Of a stretch of DNA of 64,000 nt, positions 26,966-36,402 are shown piece by piece (position 1 is the first letter of the stretch; each line of letters starts with the position of its first letter). The stretch spans positions 1 through 64,000 of the forward strand of contig NZ_FNEE01000009.1 in the NCBI RefSeq assembly GCF_900099905.1. The letters are read 5' to 3'. A program made the position numbers and the translations under genes. The notes beneath the pieces were generated by a model. It saw only the letters and a program-made list of their open reading frames with translations, was not told the origin of the DNA and did no database searches. The stretch is from Mesorhizobium muleiense. Lineage in GTDB: Bacteria > Pseudomonadota > Alphaproteobacteria > Rhizobiales > Rhizobiaceae.

Positions 26966-27068
26966 TTGCCGCTCGCCCGGCCAGCCGGGTTGCCATGACG
27001 GCATTTCCACAAATGGCGGGCGAATTTTTCAAAACCGATTTTTTGGCGTGAAAAACCCGCGAAGATTG

Positions 27069-27134
27069 CTATATTGGAGGAAATTGCGGTGACACGGTTC
27101 CGTTAGCCCGAGGCTGCCGGACCGTTTTCTTTTT
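27069..27134 (+). promoter_or_regulatory. greA leader with promoter-like element and attenuator-like hairpin
   Basis: A -10-like CTATAT at 27069-27074 is followed by an imperfect GC-rich hairpin (27095-27124, arms CGGTTCCGTTAGCC and GGCTGCCGGACCG) and the tract TTTTCTTTTT. This is a terminator shape located 60 bases before the greA ATG, so transcripts may end early or read through. A leader terminator producing short RNAs (GraL) is known ahead of greA in E. coli; the similarity here is of layout only. Confidence 0.5.
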
Positions 27135-27194
27135 GTACCCATCGACAAGGTCGCTCCCGGAATGCGGGGGCGGCGGCAGGAAAGGTCAGGCATT

Positions 27195-27668
27195 ATGAAC
27201 AAGGTCCCGATGACAGGCGAGGGGTTCGCGTCATTGAAGGAAGAACTGCGCTGGCGCCAGCAGGAAGAGCGGCCGCGCATCATCGAAGCAATCTCCGAAG
27301 CGCGCTCGCACGGCGATCTCTCTGAAAACGCGGAATACCACGCGGCGAAAGAGGCGCAGAGTCTCAATGAGGGCCGCGTCAACGAGCTCGAGGATTTTAT
27401 CGCCCGCGCCGAGGTGATCGACATCACCAAGCTCAGCGGCGAAAAGGTCAAGTTCGGCGCGACCGTGGTGCTGGTCGACGAGGACACGGAAGAGAAGAAG
27501 ACCTACCAGATCGTCGGCGACCAGGAAGCGGACGTGAAGTCAGGCCGCATCTCGATCTCCTCACCGATCGCGCGGGCGCTGATCGGCAAGGAAGTCGGCG
27601 ATGCCATCGAGGTCAACGCGCCAGGCGGCGCGCGGGGCTACGAGATCGTCCAGGTGCAGTTCATTTAG
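27195..27668 (+). CDS. greA: Transcription elongation factor GreA
   Basis: A 157-residue GreA: N-terminal coiled coil (about residues 1-76) with the tip acidic pair in [16 protein letters not shown], and C-terminal FKBP-like domain ending [10 protein letters not shown]. It enters the RNA polymerase secondary channel and stimulates cleavage of backtracked RNA. Standard length. ATG at 27195; a GTCAGG site lies upstream. It is preceded by a leader with an attenuator-like hairpin and followed by a long inverted repeat shared with the convergent waaC. Confidence 0.97.
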   Translation: MNKVPMTGEGFASLKEELRWRQQEERPRIIEAISEARSHGDLSENAEYHAAKEAQSLNEGRVNELEDFIARAEVIDITKLSGEKVKFGATVVLVDEDTEEKKTYQIVGDQEADVKSGRISISSPIARALIGKEVGDAIEVNAPGGARGYEIVQVQFI

Positions 27669-27808
27669 GGCCTTTTGATAATTCTACTCTGGCGGCCGAC
27701 TAGCGCGGTTTTCTGCGCTTCCGGTGCTCACGTACTTTAAGTACGCTCCGCTCCGGTTCTCGAAAACCACGCTATTCGACTCGCCAGAGCGAATTCTGAA
27801 AAGGTCCT
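27669..27808. repeat. Long imperfect inverted repeat between greA and waaC
   Basis: Two arms of about 68 bases, roughly three-quarters identical when inverted, meet at the centre GTACTTTAAGTAC near 27733-27745. It fills the whole gap between the convergent stops of greA and waaC and would form a large cruciform or hairpin, probably ending transcription from both sides. No coding sequence seen. Confidence 0.75.
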
Positions 27809-28781
27809 ATGTCGCGGCCTGCGATTTGAGCTCCAGCAACTTCTCTGCCTCAGCCAACACCTCCTCAGGCGCGACACGACTGCCGGGCGTGGCCAGCAGC
27901 GTTGACGAGAACGGCCCGCGCGGGCCGGTCAGGCCGGGTTCTGTCGCCACAAACACCGCCACCGTCGGCAGGCCGAAGGCACTGGCGAGGTGGGTAAGGC
28001 CGGTATCGGCGCCGATGACCAGCACCGACCGGCCGATGATCGCGGCGATCTCGGCAAGCGGTGATTTCGGCACCAGCACTGTCTGTGGAACAGCCTGGGC
28101 AATCGCCTCGGCAACCGCCTTTTCCCTGTCGTTCGACCAGGTGGTGACCGGCGTCATTCCTCTTTCGACGAGAAGCCGGGCCGTCTCGATCCAGTTGCCG
28201 ACCGGCCATTTCTTGTCCTCGCGGCTGGTGCCGTGCAGCAGGAAGGCGGTGTTTCCGCCGACAAAAGTCGCCTCGACGGCTGGCGGCACGATGCCGGAGT
28301 CGAGCCCGGAAAAATCCGGTTCATAGCCGAGCGCCAGCCCGAACAGCCGCCTTGTGCGTTCGATGGCGTGCAGATCGCGCGGCACAGCATAGCGGCGGTC
28401 GTAGAACACGGTCGCCGAAGGCTCGCGAGCGCTCGACCGGTCGAAGCCGGCGATCGGTGCCGCGGCCTGTTTCGCCACAACGGCCGACTTCAGCAATCCT
28501 TGCCCATCGATGACGAGATCGTAGCGGCACTCCCGCAAGGCGCGGCGCAACCCCGCTGCCTCGCGCCATGTGCTGGGGACGAGCGGGCTGGTGCGCCAGC
28601 GCCGGATCGCCACGGTGTGGATGGTTGCGATCGCCGGATGCAGCGCCACGATGCCGGCAAAAGCCTCTTCCACACACCAGTCGAACGACACGTCCGGCCG
28701 GTTGCGGCGCGCATCCTCGACGGCCGGAAAGCTGTGGATGACGTCACCCATCGAAGATGTCTTGACGATCAGCACCCTCAT
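27807..28781 (-). CDS. waaC: Lipopolysaccharide heptosyltransferase I
   Basis: A 324-residue GT9 glycosyltransferase that adds the first L,D-heptose to Kdo in the LPS inner core, at the cytoplasmic face of the inner membrane. The N-terminus [20 protein letters not shown] is the WaaC signature; C-terminal nucleotide-sugar site includes GADTGLTHLASAFGLPTVA. Overlaps waaF by 4 bases (ATGA), showing translational coupling in hldD-waaF-waaC. Distinguished from WaaF by the SMGDVIH motif. Confidence 0.93.
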   Translation of the reverse strand: MRVLIVKTSSMGDVIHSFPAVEDARRNRPDVSFDWCVEEAFAGIVALHPAIATIHTVAIRRWRTSPLVPSTWREAAGLRRALRECRYDLVIDGQGLLKSAVVAKQAAAPIAGFDRSSAREPSATVFYDRRYAVPRDLHAIERTRRLFGLALGYEPDFSGLDSGIVPPAVEATFVGGNTAFLLHGTSREDKKWPVGNWIETARLLVERGMTPVTTWSNDREKAVAEAIAQAVPQTVLVPKSPLAEIAAIIGRSVLVIGADTGLTHLASAFGLPTVAVFVATEPGLTGPRGPFSSTLLATPGSRVAPEEVLAEAEKLLELKSQAAT

Positions 28782-29785
28782 GCGGCGGCCGGCATTTCCA
28801 ATAGCCGTTCCACCGCTGCCGCGACCTGTGCCACCTCAAGCGTGTTCAGGCAGTTGAGGTGGCCGAGCGGGCAGATTTTCCGGTGGCAGGGCGAACAGGA
28901 CAGGCCGAGCCAGACCAGTTCGCGCTGCTCGGCGAGCGGCGGCGTATTGTGCGGCGAGGTCGATCCGTAGACGGCTACGATCGGCGTGCCGACCGCGGCG
29001 GCGACATGCATCAGTCCACTGTCGTTCGACACCGCAATCCTGGCCGCGGCGATCAGGTCGATGGCGTCCTCGAGCCGCGTCTGGCCGGCGAGATCGACAG
29101 CGCCCGGGGCAAGCGTGGCGATTTCCGCCGTTACGTCGGCGTCGTTCTTCGACCCGAACAGCGCGACCGCAAAACCTTTTTCCATCATGTCGCGGGCAAG
29201 GCCGGCATAGCGGTCGCTCGGCCAGCGTTTGGCGGGGCCGAATTCGGCGCCGGGCATCAGCGCGACGAATTTTTTCGCCTCCAGCCCGAAGCGGCCCAGC
29301 AATGCCGCCTGGTTTTTCGTGTCGACGGCGAGCTTGGGAGCATGGAACGTGCCGCCTTGCGCGAGGCCGAAATAAGCCTGCGCGGTGCGCCGTTTCACAT
29401 CGTCGGGCAAGGCTACGATATCGGTCAGCAGCCCGTAGCGCATTTCCTTGAGGTAGCCGACACGGCGCGGAATGCGGGCAAAGAACGGGACCAGCGCCGA
29501 CTTCCAGCTTCCAGGCATGACATAGGCGATGTCGTAGTGGCCGCGCAGCAGGCGGCCGACGCGCCTTCGCATGCGGAATTCCAGGGCTCCGGATTTCAGC
29601 GGCAGATCGACCTGCCGGCGTATTTCGGGCATCCGCTTGACCAGTGGCGCCGCCCATGCCGGCGCCAGCACGTCGATCGCGGCGTTCGGGTGAAGCTCTC
29701 CCAGCGCCGAGAACAGGCACTGCGCCATCACCATGTCGCCCACCCAGCGTGGGCCGATCACGAGGATCGTTGGGCTTTCAGCCAT
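28778..29785 (-). CDS. waaF: Lipopolysaccharide heptosyltransferase II
   Basis: A 335-residue GT9 enzyme that adds the second heptose of the LPS inner core. N-terminus [22 protein letters not shown] matches WaaF (GPxWxGDMxM), and the C-terminal [26 protein letters not shown] holds the ADP-heptose site. It overlaps the upstream hldD gene by 28 bases and the downstream waaC by 4, so the three form a tight operon. Confidence 0.95.
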   Translation of the reverse strand: MAESPTILVIGPRWVGDMVMAQCLFSALGELHPNAAIDVLAPAWAAPLVKRMPEIRRQVDLPLKSGALEFRMRRRVGRLLRGHYDIAYVMPGSWKSALVPFFARIPRRVGYLKEMRYGLLTDIVALPDDVKRRTAQAYFGLAQGGTFHAPKLAVDTKNQAALLGRFGLEAKKFVALMPGAEFGPAKRWPSDRYAGLARDMMEKGFAVALFGSKNDADVTAEIATLAPGAVDLAGQTRLEDAIDLIAAARIAVSNDSGLMHVAAAVGTPIVAVYGSTSPHNTPPLAEQRELVWLGLSCSPCHRKICPLGHLNCLNTLEVAQVAAAVERLLEMPAAA

Positions 29786-30708
29786 TCGACATAGTCTCTG
29801 ACGCCGGTTTCCACTGTGCGAAACTGACCATTGTAACCGGCGGCGCGCAACCGGGACATATCAGCTTGCGTAAAACTCTGGTAGCTGCCCTTGAGATGGT
29901 CTGGGAAGTCGATGAACTCGATCTCGCCTTTGCCGAGCGTGCTTATCACCGTTTCGGCAATGGCGCGGAACGGCTGGGCTCGGCCGGTGCCGCAGTTGAA
30001 GATGCCGCTTGAGCCACGTTTCCACAACCATAGATTGATATCGGCAACGTCGCCGACATGGATGAAGTCGCGGCTCTGCTCGCCAGGTCCAAAACCGTCA
30101 TAGGCGCCGAACAGCTTTGGGTTGTGGCCTTGCTCGACCTGGTTGAACAGGTGGTAGGCGACCGAGGCCATGGCGCCCTTGTGCGCCTCGCGCGGCCCAT
30201 AGACGTTGAAGTAGCGCAGGCCGGCCACCGGCGAATGGTCGGTATCGAAGACGGTGCGGCGGACATAGTCGTCGAACAGCTTCTTTGAATAGGCATAGAC
30301 ATTGAGCGGGCGCTCGCAGTCCGGCTCCTCGCGAAACTCGGCGCCGCCGCCATAGACGGAAGCCGAGGAGGCATAGAGGAAAGGGAGCCGCAGCGCCAGG
30401 CAGGCATGCAGCAGCCGCTTCGAATAGGCGTAGTTCACCTCCATCATGAACTTGCCGTTCCACTCGGTGGTGGTCGAGCAGGCGCCCTGGTGGAAGACGG
30501 CCTCGATGCGGCCGAGGTCCCCGGCCTCCATCCGCGGCAGGAAATCGTCCTTGTCGAGATAATCGGCGATCTGCAGGTCGGCGAGATTGGCGATCTTGTG
30601 GCCGTCGGTCAGGTCGTCGACGACGAGAATGTCGCTAATCCCTTCGGCATTGAGCGCTGCGACGATGTTTGAGCCGATCATGCCGGCGCCGCCCGTGACG
30701 ATGATCAT
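29758..30708 (-). CDS. hldD: ADP-glyceromanno-heptose 6-epimerase
   Basis: A 316-residue extended SDR that converts ADP-D,D-heptose to ADP-L,D-heptose, the donor for WaaC and WaaF. N-terminal [12 protein letters not shown] binds NADP; catalytic YAYSK near residue 138 follows ASSASVYGG. Length fits the family. ATG at 30708 is preceded by AGAGG-like sequence; the longer open frame is not supported. First gene of the minus-strand heptose operon, 166 bases from the divergent LysE gene. Confidence 0.95.
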   Translation of the reverse strand: MIIVTGGAGMIGSNIVAALNAEGISDILVVDDLTDGHKIANLADLQIADYLDKDDFLPRMEAGDLGRIEAVFHQGACSTTTEWNGKFMMEVNYAYSKRLLHACLALRLPFLYASSASVYGGGAEFREEPDCERPLNVYAYSKKLFDDYVRRTVFDTDHSPVAGLRYFNVYGPREAHKGAMASVAYHLFNQVEQGHNPKLFGAYDGFGPGEQSRDFIHVGDVADINLWLWKRGSSGIFNCGTGRAQPFRAIAETVISTLGKGEIEFIDFPDHLKGSYQSFTQADMSRLRAAGYNGQFRTVETGVRDYVEWLKAQRSS

Positions 30709-30874
30709 GAAAGCCTCTGGTATCTTGTGCCGATTCCGGCCCTTATAGGGGAGGCTTGCGGGGCTGTCGATAAAGCAGGTCGCAATCAGGCGGTTGGCTG
30801 CAGACCTCAGTGCCCGCCGCACAGCTTTCGCTTCAGTCGGCGATCCACCGGCGAAGCACGACAGGAGCAAGGCA

Positions 30875-31507
30875 ATGCCGTCGACCGAACTGCTTATCGC
30901 CTTTTTCGCCACCACGGCGATCTTTGCCTACATCCCCGGTCCGGCGATGCTTTACGCTGCTGCGCAAACCATGGCGCGCGGCCGCTGGTCCGGCCTGACG
31001 GCGGCGTTGGGTATCCATCTTGGCGGCTATGTGCACGTCGTCGCCGCTGCTGCAGGCCTGTCCGTGCTTTTCCATGCCGTGCCGACGCTCTACATGGCGG
31101 TCAAGCTGGCCGGCGCGCTCTATCTGATCTGGCTGGGTGTGTCGCTGTTCCGCGCCAGGGCGCAAGACGATGCTGTTATCTCAGGCATCGAGCCGAAATC
31201 CGCCCGCCGCGCCTTTTTCGAGAGCATCACCGTCGAGGTGCTCAATCCAAAAACTGCAATCTTCTTCATGGCGTTCCTGCCGCAATTCATCGACGCATCG
31301 GCGACGTTTCCCGTCTGGCTGCAATTCCTCGTCCTCGGAACGATCGTCAATCTGATGTTCTCCTCGGCGGATGTCATGTGCGTGGTGCTGGCGGGTGCGC
31401 TGATCACCAGGCTGCGGCGCTCGAGCCACGCGCAACGCCTGATGCGGCGTGCGGGCGGCGCGGTGCTGGTCGGATTGGGTGTCCATGTCGCTTTGCAAAA
31501 AAGTTGA
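30875..31507 (+). CDS. LysE/RhtB-family amino acid exporter
   Basis: A 210-residue polytopic membrane protein with about six helices. The N-terminal [20 protein letters not shown] with the PGP motif and a later [11 protein letters not shown] are standard for LysE/RhtB. Expected to export amino acids or derivatives. ATG at 30875 with AGGAG upstream. It is placed between the two heptose gene sets, upstream of hldE on the same strand, with 152 bases between them; there is no evident pathway link. Confidence 0.9.
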   Translation: MPSTELLIAFFATTAIFAYIPGPAMLYAAAQTMARGRWSGLTAALGIHLGGYVHVVAAAAGLSVLFHAVPTLYMAVKLAGALYLIWLGVSLFRARAQDDAVISGIEPKSARRAFFESITVEVLNPKTAIFFMAFLPQFIDASATFPVWLQFLVLGTIVNLMFSSADVMCVVLAGALITRLRRSSHAQRLMRRAGGAVLVGLGVHVALQKS

Positions 31508-31659
31508 TCGGCCAACAGGCGTTGGCTGTGGTCGGTTCGGAGCCTGCCGTTGCGCTGAGCCGAATTGCGGTATATCGGCTTCGCCATGAACGACCAGCCC
31601 TGCCAGTCCAGCGTTTTCATGAGCATCGGGACCGGCTCTCATCGCACGTCGAAGATGAC

Positions 31660-33150
31660 ATGAGCGAGCAATACCTGCCTTCTCCCGAACCGCTTCACCG
31701 CGCCATCTCGCGGTTCGGCAGCGTCACCGTGCTGGTGGTCGGCGACTTCATCCTCGACCGTTTCGTCAACGGCGTCATCGAGCGGATTTCGCCTGAAGCG
31801 CCCATTCCGGTGCTGCGCGGGCGTGGCGAAACCTCGGCGATGGGTGGCGCCGGCAATGTCGTCGCCAACATCGTCTCGCTCGGCGCTGCCGCAATACCGG
31901 TTTCGGTGATCGGCGCCGATCCGGCCGGCGACAATCTCATGCGCATGCTCACCGAGCTTGGCGTCGACACTGGCGGTCTCGCGCAGGACGCCAACCGGAT
32001 GACCTCGTCGAAAAGCCGCTTCAGCGCGCTCAACCAGCAGGTGCTGCGCTTCGACGAAGAGGAAATCAAGCCGCTGGGCGACGCCGAGCGGGCGACGCTG
32101 ATCCGGCTTTTCCGAGCCGGGCTCGCGCGAGCCGAAATCGTCATCCTGTCCGACTACGGCAAGGGCATGTTGCTCGACGGCGTCGCCGGCGAGCTGATCT
32201 CGATCTGCCGCGAGGCGGGAAAGCCGGTGCTGGTCGATCCCAAGGGCCGCGACTATGCTTGCTACTCCGGGGCGACGGCGATCACGCCCAATCGCAAGGA
32301 ACTTGGCGAGGCGGTCGGACGCGCGGTGTTTGCCGATGACGAGATCGTCGCCGCGGCGCGTGAGCTGATCTCGGCACATGGCTTCGATTTCGTCGTTGCG
32401 ACGCGCAGCGAAAAAGGCATGAGCGTCGTCGACGCCGACGATGCCCGCCACATTTCCACGCAGGCGCGGGAGGTGTTCGACGTTTCCGGCGCCGGCGACA
32501 CTGTCATCGCTTCGTTTGCGTTGGCCCTGGCTGCGGGCGCCGACCGCGTCATTGCCGCGGCCATCGCCAACGCGGCCGGTGGCGTGGTGGTGGGAAAGCG
32601 CGGCACCGCGCGGCTGACGGTCGAGGAACTCACCGGCGCGCTGTTTCGCTCGCATGGACCGATTGCCCACAAGGATGCAATTCTCGATGCTGCCGCAGCC
32701 GCACGGCTGGTGGCGACGTGGAAGGACGAAGGCCTGAGCGTCGGCTTCACCAATGGCTGCTTCGATATCCTGCACGCCGGCCATGTCAGCCTTTTGCATG
32801 CGGCGCGCAGCCAGTGCGACCGGCTGGTGCTCGGCCTCAACAGCGATGCCTCGGTGCGCCGGCTGAAAGGGCCGGGGCGCCCGGTCAACGACGAGCATGA
32901 TCGCGCCTGCGTGCTGGCGGCGCTTGCCTCGGTCGATGCCGTCGTCGTCTTCGAGGAAGACACGCCGCTCGCGCTGATCGAGGCGCTGAAGCCCGACATA
33001 CTGGTCAAGGGCGCCGACTATACGATCGATCAGGTGGTCGGCGCCGAAATCGTGCAAAAGGCGGGCGGCCGCGTCGTGCTGGTCGATCTCGTCGCCGGCA
33101 AGAGCACCACCGGCACCATCGGCAAGTTGCGCGCCGGCAGCACAAACTGA
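31660..33150 (+). CDS. hldE: Bifunctional D-glycero-beta-D-manno-heptose-7-phosphate kinase / heptose-1-phosphate adenylyltransferase
   Basis: A 496-residue two-domain enzyme of ADP-heptose synthesis. Domain 1 (about 1-330) is a PfkB/ribokinase-type kinase, with GGAGNVVANI and the anion-hole motif SGAGDTVIASFALAL. Domain 2 (about 355-490) is a nucleotidyltransferase with GCFDILHAGHVSLL (HxGH). Both sites look intact. ATG at 31660; the open frame runs far upstream over lysE but has no ribosome site. Followed by gmhA 7 bases later. Confidence 0.95.
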   Translation: MSEQYLPSPEPLHRAISRFGSVTVLVVGDFILDRFVNGVIERISPEAPIPVLRGRGETSAMGGAGNVVANIVSLGAAAIPVSVIGADPAGDNLMRMLTELGVDTGGLAQDANRMTSSKSRFSALNQQVLRFDEEEIKPLGDAERATLIRLFRAGLARAEIVILSDYGKGMLLDGVAGELISICREAGKPVLVDPKGRDYACYSGATAITPNRKELGEAVGRAVFADDEIVAAARELISAHGFDFVVATRSEKGMSVVDADDARHISTQAREVFDVSGAGDTVIASFALALAAGADRVIAAAIANAAGGVVVGKRGTARLTVEELTGALFRSHGPIAHKDAILDAAAAARLVATWKDEGLSVGFTNGCFDILHAGHVSLLHAARSQCDRLVLGLNSDASVRRLKGPGRPVNDEHDRACVLAALASVDAVVVFEEDTPLALIEALKPDILVKGADYTIDQVVGAEIVQKAGGRVVLVDLVAGKSTTGTIGKLRAGSTN

Positions 33151-33157
33151 GGTTTTC

Positions 33158-33730
33158 ATGTCCGAACTGAACGATTATCTGGTCCGCTCGGCGGCCGCGA
33201 TCACCGCAATGGTCAAGCGCGACCTCACCAGCGAGATGGAGCGGGCGGTTACCGCCGTCGTCGCCGCGCTTTCGCAGGGCAAGGCGCTGCTGATCTGCGG
33301 CAATGGCGGCTCGGCCAGCGACGCCATTCACATCGCCGGCGAACTGGTCGGCCGCTTCCTGAAGGAGCGCAAGGCCTACAACGTCATCGCGCTGCCGGCC
33401 AATGCGGCGGTGCTGACCGCCTGGGGCAATGATTACGGCTTCGACACGGTGTTTTCACGCCAGGTCGAGGCGCATGGCGCGGCGGGCGCCGTGCTGCTCG
33501 CCATCTCGACCAGCGGCAACTCGCCCAGCATCCTCGCCGCCGCCGAACAGGCGCGCATGATGGACATGACTGTGATCAGCCTGACCGGCGACAGCGGCGG
33601 CAAGCTCAAGCCGGTCTCCGACATCCTGCTCAACGTGCCCTCGAGCTCGACGCCGATCATCCAGCAGGGGCATCTGTGCCTCTATCATCATCTGTGCGAA
33701 ATGGTCGAAGCGCGCCTCTGTGATGGCTGA
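33158..33730 (+). CDS. gmhA: Phosphoheptose isomerase
   Basis: A 190-residue SIS-domain enzyme converting sedoheptulose 7-phosphate to D-glycero-D-manno-heptose 7-phosphate, the first step of heptose synthesis. Motifs LLICGNGGSASDAIHIAGEL, ISTSGNSPSI and QQGHLCLYHHLCE (with metal/catalytic His and Glu) are all present. It starts 7 bases after hldE and overlaps gmhB. Confidence 0.95.
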   Translation: MSELNDYLVRSAAAITAMVKRDLTSEMERAVTAVVAALSQGKALLICGNGGSASDAIHIAGELVGRFLKERKAYNVIALPANAAVLTAWGNDYGFDTVFSRQVEAHGAAGAVLLAISTSGNSPSILAAAEQARMMDMTVISLTGDSGGKLKPVSDILLNVPSSSTPIIQQGHLCLYHHLCEMVEARLCDG

Positions 33731-34364
33731 CAGGGCGGTGAATCCGCACCCGCTGGTGGAGCCGGGTCTGTGGGTGGAGAGGATCGGCGATAAGGTTTTT
33801 CCCGAGCGTATGCCGGCGCTGTTCCTCGATCGCGACGGCACCATAAATGTCGACACCGACTACCCCAGCGATCCGGCTGACATCGTGCTGCGCGAAGATA
33901 TCGCGCCAGTGATCGCTGCCGCCAACCGGGCCGGAATCCCTGTCGTCGTGGTGACCAACCAATCCGGCATCGCGCGCGGGTATTTTGACTGGAGTGTTTT
34001 CGCCAACGTGAACGGCCGGGTTTTGGAACTGCTGCGCGATCAGGGCGCGTTCGTGGACATGGTGCTTGCCTGCGCGTATCACGAGGCAGGCAGTGGGCCG
34101 CTTGCCATTGCCGAGCATCCGATGCGCAAGCCCAATCCAGGCATGCTGATCGAGGCCGCCGGGCGCCTCCGCCTCGATCTCCAGCGTTCACTCATCGTCG
34201 GCGACAAGCCGGCCGACATGGAGGCGGGGCGACGCGCCGGCCTGTCGCGCGGCTGGCTGATCGACGGCGACGCGTCCAGCGAGCGAGGATTTTCGGTTCT
34301 GCCGCTGCGCGACCACAGCGACCTGAGTGTGCTGCTGGCGGCGATCGAGGCGCTTTGGCCTTAA
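33723..34364 (+). CDS. gmhB: D-glycero-beta-D-manno-heptose-1,7-bisphosphate 7-phosphatase
   Basis: A 213-residue HAD-family phosphatase with catalytic FLDRDGTIN (DxD) near residue 37, VVVVTNQSGIARG, and KPNPGM and VGDKPADMEAG. It dephosphorylates heptose 1,7-bisphosphate between the two HldE reactions. A short extra N-terminus of about 30 residues precedes the HAD core. ATG at 33723 overlaps the gmhA stop by 8 bases; a GTG one codon earlier also exists. The metal-binding cysteine cluster often seen in GmhB appears reduced, with CAYHEAG at the usual place. Confidence 0.92.
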   Translation: MADRAVNPHPLVEPGLWVERIGDKVFPERMPALFLDRDGTINVDTDYPSDPADIVLREDIAPVIAAANRAGIPVVVVTNQSGIARGYFDWSVFANVNGRVLELLRDQGAFVDMVLACAYHEAGSGPLAIAEHPMRKPNPGMLIEAAGRLRLDLQRSLIVGDKPADMEAGRRAGLSRGWLIDGDASSERGFSVLPLRDHSDLSVLLAAIEALWP

Positions 34365-34413
34365 TCCGTCCAGGTCAGGGTAGTTGCTTCAGGCCAATTG
34401 CCGGTCTCGGCGC

Positions 34414-34589
34414 CGCCCCTCATTGTCCTGCCGGACATTTCTCCCCCGTATAGTGACGGGGAGAAAGATGCTGTCATCAACGGTTTCGCCAATCAGCAAC
34501 GCTGCAGAATTGGCGTCGAGGCTGCGGCAGTCTCCTTCTCCCCGTCACTAGACGGGGAGAAGGTGTCGGCAGGCGGATGAGGGGTGGCG
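34414..34589. repeat. Paired inverted palindromic repeat
   Basis: Arms 34414-34470 and 34530-34589 are inverted copies carrying GTCCTGCCGGACAT-like heads and CTCCCCGT...ACGGGGAG hairpins. They lie between the convergent 3' ends of gmhB and the Lrp-type regulator, and may stop transcription from both. Related to the doublets at 23443 and 53680. Confidence 0.75.
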
Positions 34590-34621
34590 CCGAGATCGGC
34601 GATTGCCCCTGCACCCCCAGT

Positions 34622-35098
34622 TCAAGCCGGGAAGGCCACCAGGCCCTCGTCCTTGACGCGACGGATGGTCAGTGCCGTCCGCACCGTGTCGACATCCGGC
34701 GCCGAGGCCAGTTCCTCGATGACGAAAGTCTGAAAGGCGCCGAGGTCGCTCGCCACGCAATGCAGCAAAAAGTCAGATTCGCCCGACACCATCCAGGCGT
34801 CGCGAACGATCGGCCAGCCGCGGGTGCGTTCGGCGAAGGTTTTAAGCTCCGCATCGGCCTGATGATGCAGGCCGATGAGGCAAAAGGCGACGACGTCCAG
34901 GCCGAGCGCCGGCGCATTGAGCAAGGCGCGATAGCCGCGGATGATGCCGGTCTCTTCCAGCCGCCTGACGCGACGCAGGCATGGCGGCGCCGAAATGCCG
35001 ACGCGGCCGGACAATTCGACATTGGTCATGCGCCCGTCGTGCTGAAGCTCGCGCAGGATCTTCCAGTCGATGGCATCGAGATCGGCTTTGAGCGGCAT
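34622..35098 (-). CDS. Lrp/AsnC-family transcriptional regulator
   Basis: A 158-residue Lrp/AsnC regulator: N-terminal HTH (LDAIDWKILRELQHDGRMTN through GISAPPCLRRVRRLEETGII, residues 6-52) and a RAM ligand-binding domain (about 65-150, with WMVSGESDFLLHC). Responds to amino acids or similar ligands as an oligomer. ATG at 35098 gives the standard N-terminus. Divergent from trxB with a 257-base gap. Confidence 0.9.
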   Translation of the reverse strand: MPLKADLDAIDWKILRELQHDGRMTNVELSGRVGISAPPCLRRVRRLEETGIIRGYRALLNAPALGLDVVAFCLIGLHHQADAELKTFAERTRGWPIVRDAWMVSGESDFLLHCVASDLGAFQTFVIEELASAPDVDTVRTALTIRRVKDEGLVAFPA

Positions 35099-35355
35099 GG
35101 ATACCTTCGGCGCTTCACGCAAGAATCTTTCGTGATTTTGTAAACGACTTTGGTGTCCATTCCATCCCTTCAGTCGCTGATTTTGGCACAGTCGCCCGCG
35201 CAAGATGTTCATGGATCGTCTGTTTGCGAGGAAGCTTTCCGGGGACGAAGGCGAGGCCGTCTTGCTGGCGTCGCCCGCAACACCTAGATTAGGGCCGAAA
35301 ATCGATCCCTGTGCCGGACGCTTCATTCGCGTCCGGTTGTTGTGAAAGCCCTGAC

Positions 35356-36330
35356 ATGACGTCCAAGCACGCACCCGTTCTCATCATCGGCTCCGGTCCC
35401 GCCGGCTATACGGCGGCAATCTACGCCGCCCGCGCCATGCTGAAGCCGATGCTGGTCGCCGGGCTGCAGCAGGGCGGCCAGTTGATGATCACCACCGATG
35501 TCGAAAACTATCCCGGCTTCGCCGATCCGATTCAGGGTCCGTGGCTGATGGAGCAAATGCTGAAACAGGCCGAGCATGTCGGCACCGACGTCATCAACGA
35601 CATCATCACCGAGGTCGACCTGAACGTGCGGCCGTTCCGTGCCAAGGGCGATTCCGGCGCAACCTATACCGCCGACGCGCTGATCATCGCCACCGGTGCG
35701 CAGGCGAAATGGCTGGGCATCCCGAGCGAACAGACTTTCATGGGCTTCGGCGTATCGGCCTGCGCCACCTGCGACGGCTTCTTCTACCGCGGCAAGGATG
35801 TCGCGGTGATCGGCGGCGGCAATTCGGCGGTGGAGGAGGCGCTTTACCTTTCCAACTTGGCCAAGAGCGTGACGGTCATCCACCGACGCAGCGACTTCCG
35901 CGCCGAGCGCATCCTGAGCGAGCGGCTGTTCAAGAAGGACAATGTCCGCGTCATCTGGGACACCGTCGTCGACGAGATCACCGGCCAGTCCGGCAAGATG
36001 CCGCTGCCGCCGTCGGTGGAAGGACTGAAGCTGCGCAATCTGGTGACCGGCCAGGAGATGCATCTGACGGTCGACGGCGTGTTCGTGGCGATCGGCCATG
36101 CGCCGGCGGTCGAGCTGTTCGCCGGCAAGCTGAAGCAGAAGCCGAACGGCTATCTGTGGACGGCGCCGGATTCGACCTGCACCGACGTGCCGGGCGTGTT
36201 CGCCGCCGGCGACGTGACCGACGACATCTACCGCCAGGCGGTGACGGCGGCGGGGCTCGGCTGCATGGCCGCGCTCGAGGCGGAAAAGTACCTCGCCGGG
36301 ATCGAAGTTCACCGCGAAGCGGCGGAGTAA
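35356..36330 (+). CDS. trxB: Thioredoxin-disulfide reductase
   Basis: A 324-residue FAD/NADPH enzyme that reduces thioredoxin. FAD motif IIGSGPAGYTAAIYAARA near residue 9, redox-active CATC in SACATCDGFFYRG near 137-140, NADPH motif IGGGNSAVEEALYL, and C-terminal AAGDVTDDIYRQAVTAAGLGC. ATG at 35356. The next gene downstream is the LysR regulator LsrB; the trxB-lsrB order is conserved in rhizobia. Confidence 0.96.
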   Translation: MTSKHAPVLIIGSGPAGYTAAIYAARAMLKPMLVAGLQQGGQLMITTDVENYPGFADPIQGPWLMEQMLKQAEHVGTDVINDIITEVDLNVRPFRAKGDSGATYTADALIIATGAQAKWLGIPSEQTFMGFGVSACATCDGFFYRGKDVAVIGGGNSAVEEALYLSNLAKSVTVIHRRSDFRAERILSERLFKKDNVRVIWDTVVDEITGQSGKMPLPPSVEGLKLRNLVTGQEMHLTVDGVFVAIGHAPAVELFAGKLKQKPNGYLWTAPDSTCTDVPGVFAAGDVTDDIYRQAVTAAGLGCMAALEAEKYLAGIEVHREAAE

Positions 36331-36402
36331 ACAAGCGGCCGAGAAAAGCCGCGCAAAAGCCTGATTTTTCATTCAGACGCCAGAAAACAGAACGGGGGCA
36401 TC

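Noticed and set aside
30727..33150. 807-residue frame joining a leader to HldE
   Set aside because: HldE begins at ATG 31660; the region before it is the LysE gene in another frame, so this is not a fusion protein.
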